Shown here one piece after another: positions 46,031 to 58,172 of a DNA stretch of 64,000 nt (the first letter of the stretch is position 1; each line of letters begins with the position of its first letter). The translations under genes and the position numbers were made by a program. The notes under the pieces are model-generated. The model ran no database searches. It saw only the letters and a list, made by a program, of their open reading frames with translations, and had not been told where the DNA came from. The stretch covers positions 53,501 to 117,500 of the forward strand of contig JAHRHY010000027.1 in NCBI GenBank assembly GCA_019671135.1. The letters are read 5' to 3'. Source of the DNA: Linnemannia hyalina (Eukaryota > Mortierellomycota > Mortierellomycetes > Mortierellales > Mortierellaceae).

Positions 46031-48927
46031 CACGTGACTTTTATAAACCGACCTTATGTGGATAACCCCGCAATAAAATAAAAGTCTGAGCCCCTGTCTG
46101 CCCCCACTTGTCAGTGCCTTGTGCACTGGGGTTTGGAAATAAGCAAGAATGCAAACGGCCAAAGTATCACTCCTTCGGTAGCAAGTTGAAAGAGGCACAG
46201 GAGCAATATCAGCCAGCCTGTCCGTCAGTCAGTAAGTTAGTCAGTCATTCAGGCATTCAGTCAGCCAAGGTTAAATAATGACAGTTGGCTTCAAGTTGTT
46301 CAAGAAGCAAGGAGATGGTCCACATGGACATGACAGAGAGCAAGCACAAGGATGGCAGAAATTTGTAGGAACGAGACGCTTTCCACCTTTTTTACTCGAC
46401 TGCCTGTGGGGGCAGAATAAGAAGAAAGAGCATGCTGTGCCAGAAAAATATCAAAAATTCTATTTTCGGTGAGGGTCTCTAGACAATAAAACACACAAAC
46501 ACCAAGAACATCCTCGCAAACCATCTTGCCGTCTGTGCACAAACATAAACTTCTTTGTTTCTACAATAGTCCATGTCCTCTTCTGTCTGTGGTTCATGAT
46601 GAACAGCTAGGGAAGGAAGACAGGAACGAAGGAAGGAAGGTAGGAAGGAAGGTAGGAAGGAAGGTACAGGCATCTTAGTGAGAACAAAAATCATCAAGTC
46701 AACATCAGATCGCATCTAACAAACAAACAAACTTACAAACAAACAAACAAAATCACAAGCCGCTTTGTAAAGCATTTCTTGATTAGCCCACTTCACTTAC
46801 TCGCACACACATTCATATGTCTCATGTGCCCTGCCTCGTAATGACCAGTAATGTCCCTCGCCTTGCAGGCAATAACCGTCAAATAAATGCCTTCGTGGAA
46901 TGCAGCTTCTGAGGCACATAGCCCTCGCGATCCCGGGAACTGGCGAAAAGAAATGTCCTAAATCTCCACAAGCATAACAAGAGGTACTGTGGTCAGCGAA
47001 GAAAGGAAAGAAGGTAAGGGGCATGTGTGTGCTTTTTTTTTGAAGCGTACTTCCAATTGATGGAGCGGTTTACTTACATCCGCCGTGTTATTGTCCCATA
47101 GGTACCCGGAACTGAGAATCTCCTTTGGCGCTCTGTGCCACCGCACTTCTGTAAGATGGAAATCTGTAAAGTCCTCTTGCTCCTCTCAACCTTGCTATTC
47201 CCTTTGGCCTCAACCTTTGTATCCCCCTTGACCTCAACCTTCTTGTCCTCCATGACCTCAACCTTTTTCTATTCCTTCAGTTCAGCCCTCGTCGTTTCAC
47301 TGGCAGTCTTACCACTCTTCTGTTTTGCTACCATGCTCCAATAGCTCTCCTCCTTTTCCCTATCCTCGTCCTCGATTTCAGTCTCATAATCCTCACCGCC
47401 CTTTCATCCTCGATGCTCACTTCATCGTCGTCTTCTTCGTCTCCGTCGCTTGGCACATCCGCCGCTGTATCGAACCCCTCGTCAATATCGTCGATGATCG
47501 TATCATCATCTTCGTCGCTGCCCTCGCTCTCTTCCTCATCCTCATCCTTCTCTTTCACCTCCTCCTCTTCTTCCACCTCATCGGTTTCGAGTCTAGAATC
47601 GTACATCTCCATCCCCCATCTTCATATCTTGATCCCCACCGTCATAAGCGGTCACTCTCATGCTCTTGGACAAGTTCATCAACCTCCTGAACCCGTTCGA
47701 GCAAAAAAAGTCGCAATGCCCTGTCCCGTGGTAGTAGACAGCCTCACTTCAGGCTTTCGACTCCAGTTGGTGCTGCTCAGTGCCGGTGTAGTGGATGCGG
47801 TACAACTTTCCCAGGTTGTCGGGTGCGATGGCTTGTTGGTGTGTAAGGAATTCTGGTGATCTGACTTGTATGGGTTCGAGGTGAACACCAGTCAAAGGCA
47901 CTGTTTGTTGTCGAGTGTGGATCTGAGTGCGTATTTTATGTTGGCGAAGAAAGTGGCCAGGAAGAAAAGTGGAGAAGTGAGGAGGCGAAGGGAGAAATGA
48001 GAAAGGTGAAGAGAGGCACTTGCGTGATCGGTGGTATCTTCCGACAGAGCTTCGTCTTGGCGGTGATCATTGATGGGCCCGTCTTGAGCATAGGCTATAG
48101 CAAGTCTTCTTTTTTCAAGTGTGCAGGTGTAATTGAAGAGAGATCAACGGATACAGGTGTATTATGCAAGATGGGTGAATGAAACACAGGGTGAAAGGCG
48201 CACGGGTGATGCTGAATTGATGAATAGTCTCGATACAGATGTATTTGTTGGGCGGGGCCAGAAATCGGCTCTTGAATATCATTGTACAGTTTGCTTCTTC
48301 GCTGTTGTTAGACCATTACTAGATTGATAGTCACATTTATCTTTTTTAACGACAGCTGGAGTCTCTTTCAGCGGCAAAATACCTACCCATGGATATCAAC
48401 TTCAATCACTCTCATCTTTTTGCACCACAACCACACTTCCCAGACTATAAAAGAAATCATCAACCGCGAATAGTTTTGTTCTCTATCGACTGTACTTACA
48501 GGATTTCTGTCTAGTACATTTCCAGTCTTTGTTTCCCAACATAGACACACGGTTTACCCTCGACGATGAGTTGAAGTGCGCTGCCCGTAAAGGGAAGCGA
48601 AGCACACCTGTTTACTCTTCTTTTGAAGAGTCGGGTGCCTGCTTATTGATGATCTTGTCTAGTCGCCCTTCAAGGCGGCTATGATGAGGGCGGTCGCACA
48701 TTCTGAGCGGTTTACTCCCTTCTTTTTCCCTTTATTCAATACAAATCCAAAAAAAAAAAAAACATTGTCTTCTTCATGTAGTGCGAGTCGTTGAAAAATG
48801 TTTACGATACAAGAAAGATCTGTGAGACAGACGAAGACAAGCATGAATGCAAGGAAAATAACAAAAACGACGATTTATTCATTGAAAAGATGCAAATAGG
48901 GGAATAACAAAGAGAAGAAAAGTTAAT
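46031..48927. other. Intergenic region with weak acidic ORF; GGAAGGAAGGTA repeat
   Basis: No gene could be assigned with confidence. A 12-bp GGAAGGAAGGTA-type repeat (three copies) lies near 46625-46664. On the minus strand, 47612-47328 is a Glu/Asp-rich frame ending in a basic stretch, and 47960-47740 gives a plausible short peptide (APDNLGKLYRIHYTG) that stops without a clear splice to the acidic frame. Between 47270 and 47160 a Lys-Val-Glu motif recurs about every eight residues, but a stop interrupts it. This could be a small spliced nuclear-type gene or a decaying one. Confidence 0.3.
47328..47612 (-). CDS. Acidic low-complexity ORF, doubtful
   Basis: A 94-codon frame with long Glu/Asp runs followed by a basic tail (RLKSRTRIGKRRR). 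There is no family match that I recognise. It could be one exon of a spliced gene, but no in-phase junction to neighbouring frames was convincing. Low-complexity composition alone can create such a frame. Confidence 0.2.
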   Translation of the reverse strand: MEMYDSRLETDEVEEEEEVKEKDEDEEESEGSDEDDDTIIDDIDEGFDTAADVPSDGDEEDDDEVSIEDERAVRIMRLKSRTRIGKRRRAIGAW

Positions 48928-51900
48928 TTACTGGCGGCTGACCCAAGTGCGGGCGTTCTTGAACATTCTCAACCAAGGGCCCTGCTCACCCCACTGAGCA
49001 CCCTCCGCACGGGGGTACCAAGAGTTAGCCTCCCGGCTAGACACACGCTCAGGGTGAGGCATCATAGCAAGGACACGACCGTTGGGCGTCTGGACAGCAG
49101 TAATACCGAGGGGCGACCCGTTGGGGTTCAATGGGTACTGCTCGGTTCTCTTGCCGTAGTTATCGACATACGAAGCGGCAATCAAGCCCTGAGCCTGAAG
49201 AGCCTCCAGATCCGAAGGCTTGACAAACTCGGCACGACCCTCTCCGTGGGCAACAGCAATAGGGAACTTGGATCCGCGCATACCGTCAAAGAAGATCGAA
49301 GGAACAGTCGACGAGGCCTCAGCAGCGGCAGTATTGTTCTCTAATCCGACCATGCTGAAGCGAGCCTCGAACTGCTCGCTCTGGTTGCGCTTGAAGTAGG
49401 GCCAGTGCTCAGCTCCAGGGATCAACTCGCGCATCTGCGACAAGAACTGGCATCCGTTGCAGACTCCCAGGGCAAACGTATCCTGACGGACGGTCAAGAA
49501 ATCGTAGAACTCGTTGCGGGTACGCTCGTGCAACAAGATCGACTTTGCCCAACCAGAACCAGCTCCGAGGACATCACCGTACGAGAATCCACCGCAGGCA
49601 GCAATACCCTTAAAGTCCTTGAGAGTCACCTTGCCAGACAAGATATCCGACATGTGAACATCCACAGCAGTGAATCCTGCGGCGTGAAAGGCATAGGCCA
49701 TCTCGATCTGACCGTTGACACCCTGCTCGCGCAAAATGGCCACCTTTGGGCGGTCAGCCTGAGCAAGAGCCAAATCAGCAGCCAATAAGACTTCCTCGGC
49801 AGGGTTGAAGGTCAACTGGTACGACAAACCAGGATCCTGGGCATCCAACAATCCATCAAACTCCTGCTGGGCGCACTCCGAGTTGTCACGGATGGTCTGG
49901 ATATGGTAAGAGGTCTCGGTCCAGATGCGCTGCAACTCGACACGGTTCGACTCGAGGACGTTGGTTCCCTTGTGCGAGATAACAATCGAATCATCACCCT
50001 TAGCGTTGACGGAACCGACAACCTTGAGAGACTCGACAGGGAATCCTTGCTGAGCAAAAACAGCCTTGAACTGGTCGAGCTGAGCAGAGCGGACCTGGAC
50101 AACAGCTCCCAACTCCTCGTTAAACAAACCAGCGACAGCGTCCTCAGTGATGCTCGAAAGATCGACCTTGGCACCGACGTGACCAGCAAAGCACATCTCG
50201 GCAACAGTGGCAAAGAGACCACCATCCGAGCGATCGTGGTAGGCAAGGACAAGATCATCATGATCACGGACAGCCTGGATACCCTTGAAGAACGACTTGA
50301 GGACTTCGGCGCTCTCGACATCGGGAACTTCGTTACCGATCTGCTTGTAGACCTGAGCAATGGCCGAGCCTCCGAGGCGCTCCTTTCCATCAGCCAAGTC
50401 AATCAATACCAGGACAGTCTCGCCAGCATCGGTAATCAACTCAGGAGTGAGAGTCTTGTGAATATCAGTGACGGGTCCGAATCCAGTAATGTTGAGCGAC
50501 AAAGGCGCAGTGACCTCAACCTGCTCGCCGTCCTGCTTCCACTTCATCTTCATCGACATCGAATCCTTGCCGACAGGGATGCTGATACCCAAAGCAGGAC
50601 AGAGATCCAAGCCGATAGCCTGGACAGCCTCGTACAAGCGGGAGCCCTCACCTTCGTGGTCAGGAGCGGCCATCCAGTTGGCAGACATGCGGATCTGACC
50701 TAACGAGGGGATGTTGGCAGCAGCCATGTTGGTGATGCACTCACCGACGGCCATGCGGGCGGAGGCAGCTGCCGAGATCAAGGCGATAGGGGGACGCTCA
50801 CCCATGGCCATGGCCTCTCCAACTGAGACGCCGAGCGAGGTAGCAGTGACGGCAACATCGGCGACGGGGACCTGCCAAGGTCCAACAAACTGGTCACGGG
50901 CAACCAATCCGGTAATGGTACGGTCACCAATGGTGATCAAGAAGGACTTGGAGGCAACAGCGGGGAGACGGAGGACGCGGTGAGCAGCATCGGTGACCAA
51001 TTCGGCAGATTGGGTCAACGAGGGGAGGTAAGACTTCAAGCTGCTGTCAAAGGCGTGGCGAGTGGGGACGACGGTGGCCGTGGTACGGGACATCTTGGGG
51101 GGCTTGCCAAACAGGGTCGACATAGGCAGATCAATGGGGGTTGTTCCCAAAAGGCTGTCGGTCAAAACCAGCTTCTCCTCAGTCGTGGCGACACCGGCTA
51201 AGGCATAGGGGCAGCGCTCACGCTCGCAGATGGCCTTGAAGGCCTCAATGTTCTCGGGTCCGATAGCAAGAACGTAACGCTCCTGAGACTCATTGCACCA
51301 AATCTCCATGGGGGACATACTGGGGTCGTCGTTGTTGATATTGCGAAGCTCAATCACGGCACCGAGGTCGCAATCGTGAACAATCTCGGGAAGGGCATTG
51401 CAAAGTCCTCCAGCACCGACATCGTGAATCGACTGGATGAGGTTCTTGTCACCCAAGGCCGTGCAGGAATCAATGACCTGCTGGCAGCGACGCTGCATCT
51501 CGGGGTTCTCTCGCTGAACAGAGGCGAAATCCAACGCGGCTGAGGACTCTCCCGAAGTCATGGAACTGGCAGCACCACCACCGAGACCGATCAACATGCA
51601 GGGGCCACCGAGGACGACCAAATGAGCACCGGGCTGGATCTTGTTTTTGAGGACATGCTTGGGACGAATTGTTCCCAACCCTCCAGCAATCATAATAGGC
51701 TTGTGGAAACCACGGATCTCATCCTTGCCGTTGGCGGTGGGAACGGACTCGAGGAAAGTACGGAAGTAACCAGTGATGGCAGGACGACCAAACTCGTTGT
51801 TGAAGGCAGCACCTCCGAGAGGTCCCTGGACCATGATGTCCAAAGCCGAGGCAACGTGCGAGGGCTTTCCATAGTCGGTCTCCCAGGGTTGAACGTGTCC

Positions 51901-53677
51901 AGGGATCAACAAGTTGGAGACGGTGAAACCACTCAAACCGGCTTTGGGCTTGGAACCGATACCGGTGGCTCCCTCATCACGAATCTCTCCTCCTGATCCA
52001 GTAGCAGCTCCAGGGAAGGGTGAGACGGCAGTAGGGTGGTTGTGGGTCTCGACCTTGACGACGGTGTGAACCTCCTCCTCAAACAAGGTGTAGGCGTAGT
52101 TGTCGTCGGCAATGGGGGCAAAGCGGGTGCCTTTGGGACCCTGAAGGACAGCGGCGTTGTCAGAGTAGGCGGAGAGGGTGTGCTGGGGATGGAGCTGGTG
52201 GGTGTTCTTGATCATGCCAAAGAGCGAGTGGGGCTTCTTTTCGCCGTCAATCGTCCAGTCGGCGCCAAAGATCTTGTGACGGCAGTGCTCCGAGTTGACC
52301 TGGGCGAACATGAAGAGCTCGACGTCGGTAGGGTTTCTTGCGAGACAGCTGTCGGAGCTCAGCTTGCTGCTTCCGATGAAGGCAGCGACGAGGTAGTCGA
52401 TCTCGTCTTCGGCCAGGGCGAGGCCGAGCTCCTTGTTGGCGGAGACGAGGCGCTCACGGGCATCGCGGGGGTTGCGCTCGCCACCGGCCTCCATGAGCTG
52501 GACGGTGGTCAATGGGGCGGGAGTTCCTTGCTATTGATGATTGTGAACGTACAGGCACCATTGAAGTGATGAACAAAAGGCGGGCGATTGAATTAGTATT
52601 TCATGGCGCCAGTGACTGTTATTTTTTTTCTTTCGATTTGATCCGCCTGAAGGAAAAAAATCGTCCCCCGAGTCAACATTAATGGAGAGAAGGCTGGCTG
52701 AGGATAAACAAGGAAAAGACCACAGTCATCGCCTGAGACACTCTGGCAGTGGGGAATAGGCGTACGGGAATAGGCGTACGGGAATAGAAAAACATCCAAC
52801 GATTAAGAAATCCAACATGTGTGCCGAAGGCCCATGCCTTCTGTCCTTTGTATCCTGATCCTGGTCTTGTTGCGCGTCTCCACCTTCTCAACATGAGAAT
52901 GAGCTCGCAAATTTACCTTGAAGATGACCTTCTCATCGGGGATAACGCCAAGGACGTCCTGAGTCATGCGATCGTGAACAAGGGCTGTAATGGTCCTGAA
53001 CTCATGCTCGCTCAACTGTTTTCCGTCGTTTGTCCGAACCAAGTAAGCTTGACCGCGCTCGGCCCGCTTGACATGACGGTCCAGATTGCACATCTGGGCG
53101 ATATTGGTAGCCTTGGACGACCACGGGGAGATGGTGCCGACGCGAGGCAGAACAATGAAAAAATTGCGTCCTTCTACAGTCGACGCTGAGTCGCTGTAGG
53201 GTTGTGAGATCAATTGAACCAACTCTTGGTCATCCTGTTTTGTTGTTATTGTTCGATGTCAAGAAAAAAAAAGGGGGGGATAGATCAGTCAGTTTCTGTG
53301 TTCGCATTGTACTGTACAATGTCTGTCGCGCAATATTTTTTTCCCCAACCTTTTCGCGATGTCACTCTGCGTCTTTGTAGTATTCACAAGAAAGGGTACT
53401 TCCATTGCAACCTTTTACACCCGCGGCTATAATCAATTACCTGGGCGCGAGCGGAGGAAGGGGAGGAGAACATGGTGTTGAGGATGATTCTCTCGGGGGT
53501 GGCATCGTTGGTCAAGAACTCGTTGAGGGTAGTCTGGTCAAGACCGGGGAGAGGCTGTACAAAATGGACGGCGCGGGTGGAGACGGACTGGACGGATGGG
53601 ACGGCAGCCTGGACCTGCTGGAGGAGGGCGTGTGCCTTGAAGGGTGAGAGGGATTCTGATCCTGGGAGTACCAGCAT
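48928..53677 (-). CDS. ADE6: Phosphoribosylformylglycinamidine synthase (FGAM synthase)
   Basis: Exons 53677-53441, 53234-52917 and 52530-48928 give 1,385 residues, close to yeast Ade6 (about 1,358). It converts FGAR, glutamine and ATP to FGAM in the fourth step of purine synthesis in the cytosol. The N-terminal PurS-like part spans exons 1 and 2 ([20 protein letters not shown]). The linker and first synthetase domain carry [16 protein letters not shown] and [10 protein letters not shown], and the second half repeats the ATP-binding fold with DRSDGGL and GKDSMSMK. The C-terminal class I glutaminase has the nucleophile in GVCNGCQ, an AHGEG segment and the His-Pro-Glu in MMPHPER. All active-site elements are present, so the enzyme should work. 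Strong C/G bias at third positions fits a well-expressed housekeeping gene. Confidence 0.97.
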
Positions 53678-55023
53678 GATGTGATGTTTATATATGAACA
53701 AAAAGGTAGAGTAAAAAGTACAAGAGAGATATGGGTACACACGTAGAGAGAGAGAGAAAGAGAGAATAAAGAAATAGAGAAGTAGTGATAGGAAAAGAGT
53801 ATGAGCGAGGATGAGGAATGCAGAGAGGAAGTGGAATGAGGGGGAGAGTGAAGGGGTAATGAGAAAAGAAAAGAAAAGATGCAAAAAGGAAAAAAGAGAA
53901 ACGAGGCCGTCTATTTATTCTCATCAAATCAAAGCAGAAGGCGCACACGAACGCGAGTCTTTCTTTTTTCTTTTTTTTCCCATGGACCAAATCAATCATT
54001 GTTGCTGAAAAACGCAACCAACCACACACCGCACAAGTCTCTACTACCCTTTCAATCGCCTCCTCTCCATCCTTCTGCCCTTGTAAGTCATCCTTACCAC
54101 CATAGATCAGACCGAATCAATGCTGTGCGATCCATCGTCGTCTTCCCTTCTCCTTCCTTCCTTCTTCTTACCCCAGATTACTTTTGTCTTCAAAACACCA
54201 TTTTTCTTATCCAAGACTCTCGACATCAGATCATTCTTCATGGGAGAGAACAATTGAACAGCAGCAGACAAGGCGACTGGTGTTCTTTTTTTCAAGAGTA
54301 TGAGAAAAAGCTTTTTTTTTTCAATATCATTTGAGGCACCGACCCCCAGGTCCCGAAAAGGAAAGCCCTCTTTTGCGGGGAACCTTTTCTTACTGTGCTT
54401 GTTCTTTCTCCGTCCGTCGATAAGAAGATGTGGCTTGGATCTGCATTCAACTCCGGTCCCTTGGTTGTTGTTGTTGTTGTATTCAAAACAAAAAAAAAAG
54501 GTGGTGAGCGAGGATGATTCATCGACCTGTCACTCGGCAATCGCAGCAGAGGGGGCAGGATCGAGGCGACAGAGGAAAGAAGGTCTAGCCTTTCTTTCGC
54601 ACGTTTTTAAATCCCTAGACATCTCCACAGTTGTCAATCGACACCTCTTACCCGTTGCTCATGCGCAATTTCAAACGACCTGCATGGCATCCCTGCTCTA
54701 TCTAAAGGTCAATTGGCCCTCTTGCTTCTGTTCCTGTAACAACAACGGTCTTCAATTGACAAACGGTCCTCTCTAACAACTATCTACCTGTGTCTTTCCT
54801 ACGCCCTGGCTCCCTCTCGCCACTTCGTTTGCTCTAGGACTTGCTCTCATATAATTTCTGGTCACTTGAATCGCTTTCTGGACACATTCATCTTCACCCA
54901 CACCTTTATGCATATTATTTTTTCGATGCTTCTTGTAAGTTTTTATTACGAAAAAAGAAGACGAGGAGATGCTTAAGAGTGCAATGAGATGTAACATGAT
55001 GCCACTACCGGACATTGATGTAT
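53678..55023. other. Intergenic region between FGAM synthase and the C2 protein gene
   Basis: Nothing recognisable. The left part is the purine-rich (minus-strand C/T-rich) leader and promoter of FGAM synthase, with T-rich tracts near 53960 and 54310. The right end should hold the 3' flank of the C2 protein gene. No binding site could be named with support. Confidence 0.4.
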
Positions 55024-58000
55024 TTACAGTCCTCCAGGTCCATACATGCTCCCACCAGGAGGCCTTGGTGCCGCTGGAATGGGCGAGTTGACAATTGGAA
55101 TCGGCGTTGGCTGGATCGTGTTTTTCCTGTTGTTGTTGTTATTGTTATTGTTGGTATTGTTGCCGCCGTTGTTAAAGTTGTTGCCTCCGTTGTTGTTGTT
55201 AAAGTTGTTGCCTCCATTGTTGTTAAAGCTGCTGTTGTTGTTGTTGTTGTTGAAGTTGTTGCTGCTATTGCTATTGAAGTTTCCACCGTTGTTGCTGTTG
55301 TTGAAGTTTCCTCCGTTATTGTTGTTATTGAAGTTGCTTCCATTATTGCTGTTGTTAAAGCTGTTTCCTCCGGTGCTGTTGTTGAAACTGTTTCCGCCAT
55401 TGTTACTGTTAAAGTTGTTGTTGTTGGGGCGGTTGTTGAACCCACCATTGCTAAAGTTCCCTCCATTGTTGTTGTTGAAGTTTCCTCCATTATTGCTGTT
55501 GAAATTGTTACCGCCAGTGGTATTGTTGAATCCACTGTTGTTGCTGTTGTTGCTAAAACCGCTGTTATTATTGCTGTTGAAGTTGCCGCCATTGTTGCTG
55601 TTAAATACACCGCTGTTGCTGCTGTTGTTAGAGTTGGGTGGGTATCCGCCAGGTCCAAAGGGGTATCCGCCAGGGGGACCATTAAGTCCAGGGCCAGTAC
55701 CACCCATGTTCTGAGTGATTGGCAGAGACTGTGCGGGCGCATAGGGAGAAGCACCAGGTCCGGGTGGGTACACGTTGCTCTGAGGTGGGAATCCAGCGTT
55801 AGCACCAGGGAATCCAGCGTTGGCACCAGGGAATCCAGCGTTGGCACCAGGGAACCCTCCTGGCCCAGCGCCAACTCCAGGAACGACGCCCTGAGGAGGG
55901 TAAACAGATCCGGGTCCTACAGCGCCTCCAACAGCAGGATAACCTGTAGGTGGGAATCCGCCAACAAGAGGAGGTTGTCCTGGGAATGAATGGCGTTTGT
56001 TGGGGTCGGCAGCAATACTGGGGTCGACATAGGGTACGCTGGCCGCGGGGTAACCGGGATAGGCGGTCGCAGCACCGTAAGGGTTGAGGGAAGCAGCAGG
56101 CTGTCCATAAGGGGTTGCGGCTGGAGGAATCTGTGGCGTGTGGTGGCCGGCATAATGCGGTCCTCCTGAAGGCGAAATGGGGCGTGCGGCGCCAGGAGCA
56201 AGGGTATTATAAGGATATCCAGTTACAGGGGCCACCATTGGAACCTGAGGGGTTGCTGGCTCTGGGACAACTGGGGGCTGGTAAACTGGACCATCATCGA
56301 TGTCGCTATCGCGCTCCTCTGGCTTTTCCTCTTGCTTCTTGGTTTCCTTGACAAGATGAATAGGGCGGCGTGCACCCACGCCAGTCGTAGGAGCTGTGTT
56401 TGTCCTGTTCGACTTGTGTGTTGGGTGTTTGGGGTCCTATAATTCATGCAAGAGTATGATTGTAAGGATGAGTTCAATGGCGAATCATGCGACGGGAAAA
56501 TCTGCTCGAGGGAGTGGCGGGACAGGTGAGAGAGGTTAGAGAGGGAGAAAAAAGAATGGGCAGTGAGGGTTTGCTACATACGTGGGAATAGTATGTCAAC
56601 TGCAGCAACAGTTCTCCTGCTTCCCTTCCCTTGTACGAAAGCTGGAACCAATCTATGTTGTGTTGGAAATGGGATTGCAAGTAATAAAAAACGGTGTGAG
56701 AATCTGTCATGTCCTTCAGATGTTGAATAACTGGTAAATAATATAAACGTGGTCTATAAAACATACCATCTTGCTCTCCATACTCCATGACTCTGACCAT
56801 GTTGATGACACAGTCTCCGATCAGGTCGTTCTTCTGGGGATCCTCGTCCAGACAAGTGACATAGAGCGATGTGGCGTCCTTTGCATCGCTCTCGTACATG
56901 AAGATGTTGATCTATGTATCCAAGGTGTCAACAAGTCAGCTTCGATACTCCACAGCCCGTTTTACTTCTCTGTACCAACACCGCCCGTCCGCATGCACGA
57001 GGCATAACAGACTAAGGAGATTTCGTCGTCCTGTGTGTCCATATGACCGAGTCAAAACTACACGGCCACGGAAGATGACTCTTTTCTCTGCCCTGTTCTC
57101 GCATGGTCCTCATTCGATGGTCCGCTCCTTTTTCTCTCATATCTTATGCACACTGCGAGGAAGATGGCGATGATGTTTGTATCCTCTTTGTCTGGTTGCT
57201 ATCCCTCCTGGTCAGCTCTCTTCTTCCATGCGCCCATCTTTCCTGATCAGTCATTGAGAAGTGGACAGACAGGCAGAGGCGAGGGTCAGAACGCTCATCA
57301 ACTGAACCCGCAAGAGTCGTTTTTTTCTTTTCTTTTTTCCACACCGATTTCCTAACCTTGTTCAGCATCGCCTCGTTCTCTGTCGTCCATTGTCGTTCGC
57401 CACCGTTCCCATAGTCGTCTTTTGCCAAGTGTTGTCGTATTCTTTCTCATACTTCTTTTTGCCATGTGGTCGCTCACTATAGCCTTCATAGTCATCTTTC
57501 ACTATTTGTTGTCGTTTTCTTTGTGAAGTTTCTTTCGTCCTGTGGTCGATTCCTCACCCTCCCCACATCCATCCTATTCTCATCAAGTATTCATTCTCCA
57601 TACCTGATCGTCCTTCCAGCGGGGTCGCTGTCCTCCGCGGACATCTGTGGTGCTCCTCTTGGCGACGTTTCCGAGTTTGAAAAGGATAAATGGGTCCTGT
57701 TTTCCGAATCGCTCGCGGTTAGGGAGGTCTCGACCTTGAATAGGGATAATCACGAGTTCACCTGGTTGGCGAACAAATAAATCGAAAGGAAGGAAGGAAG
57801 GAAACAAGTTAGCGGAGTTGCTAAGGAGGGTGTGCAAGTGAGAGGTCATATGCAATGATGTGCATATCATTTTGTGCGGTGATGAAGGATGGGCAAGGAC
57901 GAGGACGAGGAAGTAGAAACAATGGCGTGAGAACAGACTTTCATCTCGTCGCTCATTCCTCCCGACTCGTATGGTGTGTTTGTGTGTTGATGAACCATTA

Positions 58001-58172
58001 CCTCCATCTCCGGGAAGGAGGAATGATTTAAGAAAAAGAAAAAGAAAAAAAGGATATCTTTCTTACCAATGGGAATCTTGCCTTCGTCTGGGTCGACGAG
58101 TGGTTCTGGCAGGGGTTTGTTCATGTTTGTTGGTGCATTATTGCGGACGGCGGCATTCAAAAAGCGATGCAT
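55024..58172 (-). CDS. C2-domain cytokinesis protein, INN1/FIC1-like
   Basis: Exons 58172-58067, 57761-57604, 56911-56767, 56652-56582 and 56436-55024 give 630 residues. A single N-terminal C2 domain is assembled from exons 2-4: GELVIIPIQGRDLPN, RSTTDVRGGQRPRWKDDQ, NIFMYESD, LDEDPQKNDLIGD and WFQLSYKG. This order matches ingression proteins Inn1 (budding yeast) and Fic1 (fission yeast), which link the contractile ring to septum formation. The rest is disordered: a basic linker, a Pro/Gly/Tyr-rich part with tandem FPGANAG repeats (near 55800-55860), then about 150 residues of Asn/Gly/Ser/Phe repeats, and a proline-rich end (PTPIPIVNSPIPAAPRPPGG) that could bind SH3 domains. Intron 2 (56912-57603) is 692 bp, long for this genome; phase and C2 continuity support it. 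Asp residues for calcium binding seem incomplete. Confidence 0.85.

Noticed and set aside
47413..47859. Ser-rich plus-strand frame of 148 codons
   Set aside because: Complement of the Glu/Asp-rich stretch; the Ser run is a shadow of GAA/GAT repeats.
49903..50703. 266-codon plus-strand open frame
   Set aside because: Antisense shadow of FGAM synthase.
55046..55714. Leu-rich 222-codon plus-strand frame resembling a membrane protein
   Set aside because: It is the complement of Asn-codon repeats in the C2 protein; the Leu runs come from GTT/TTG repeats.
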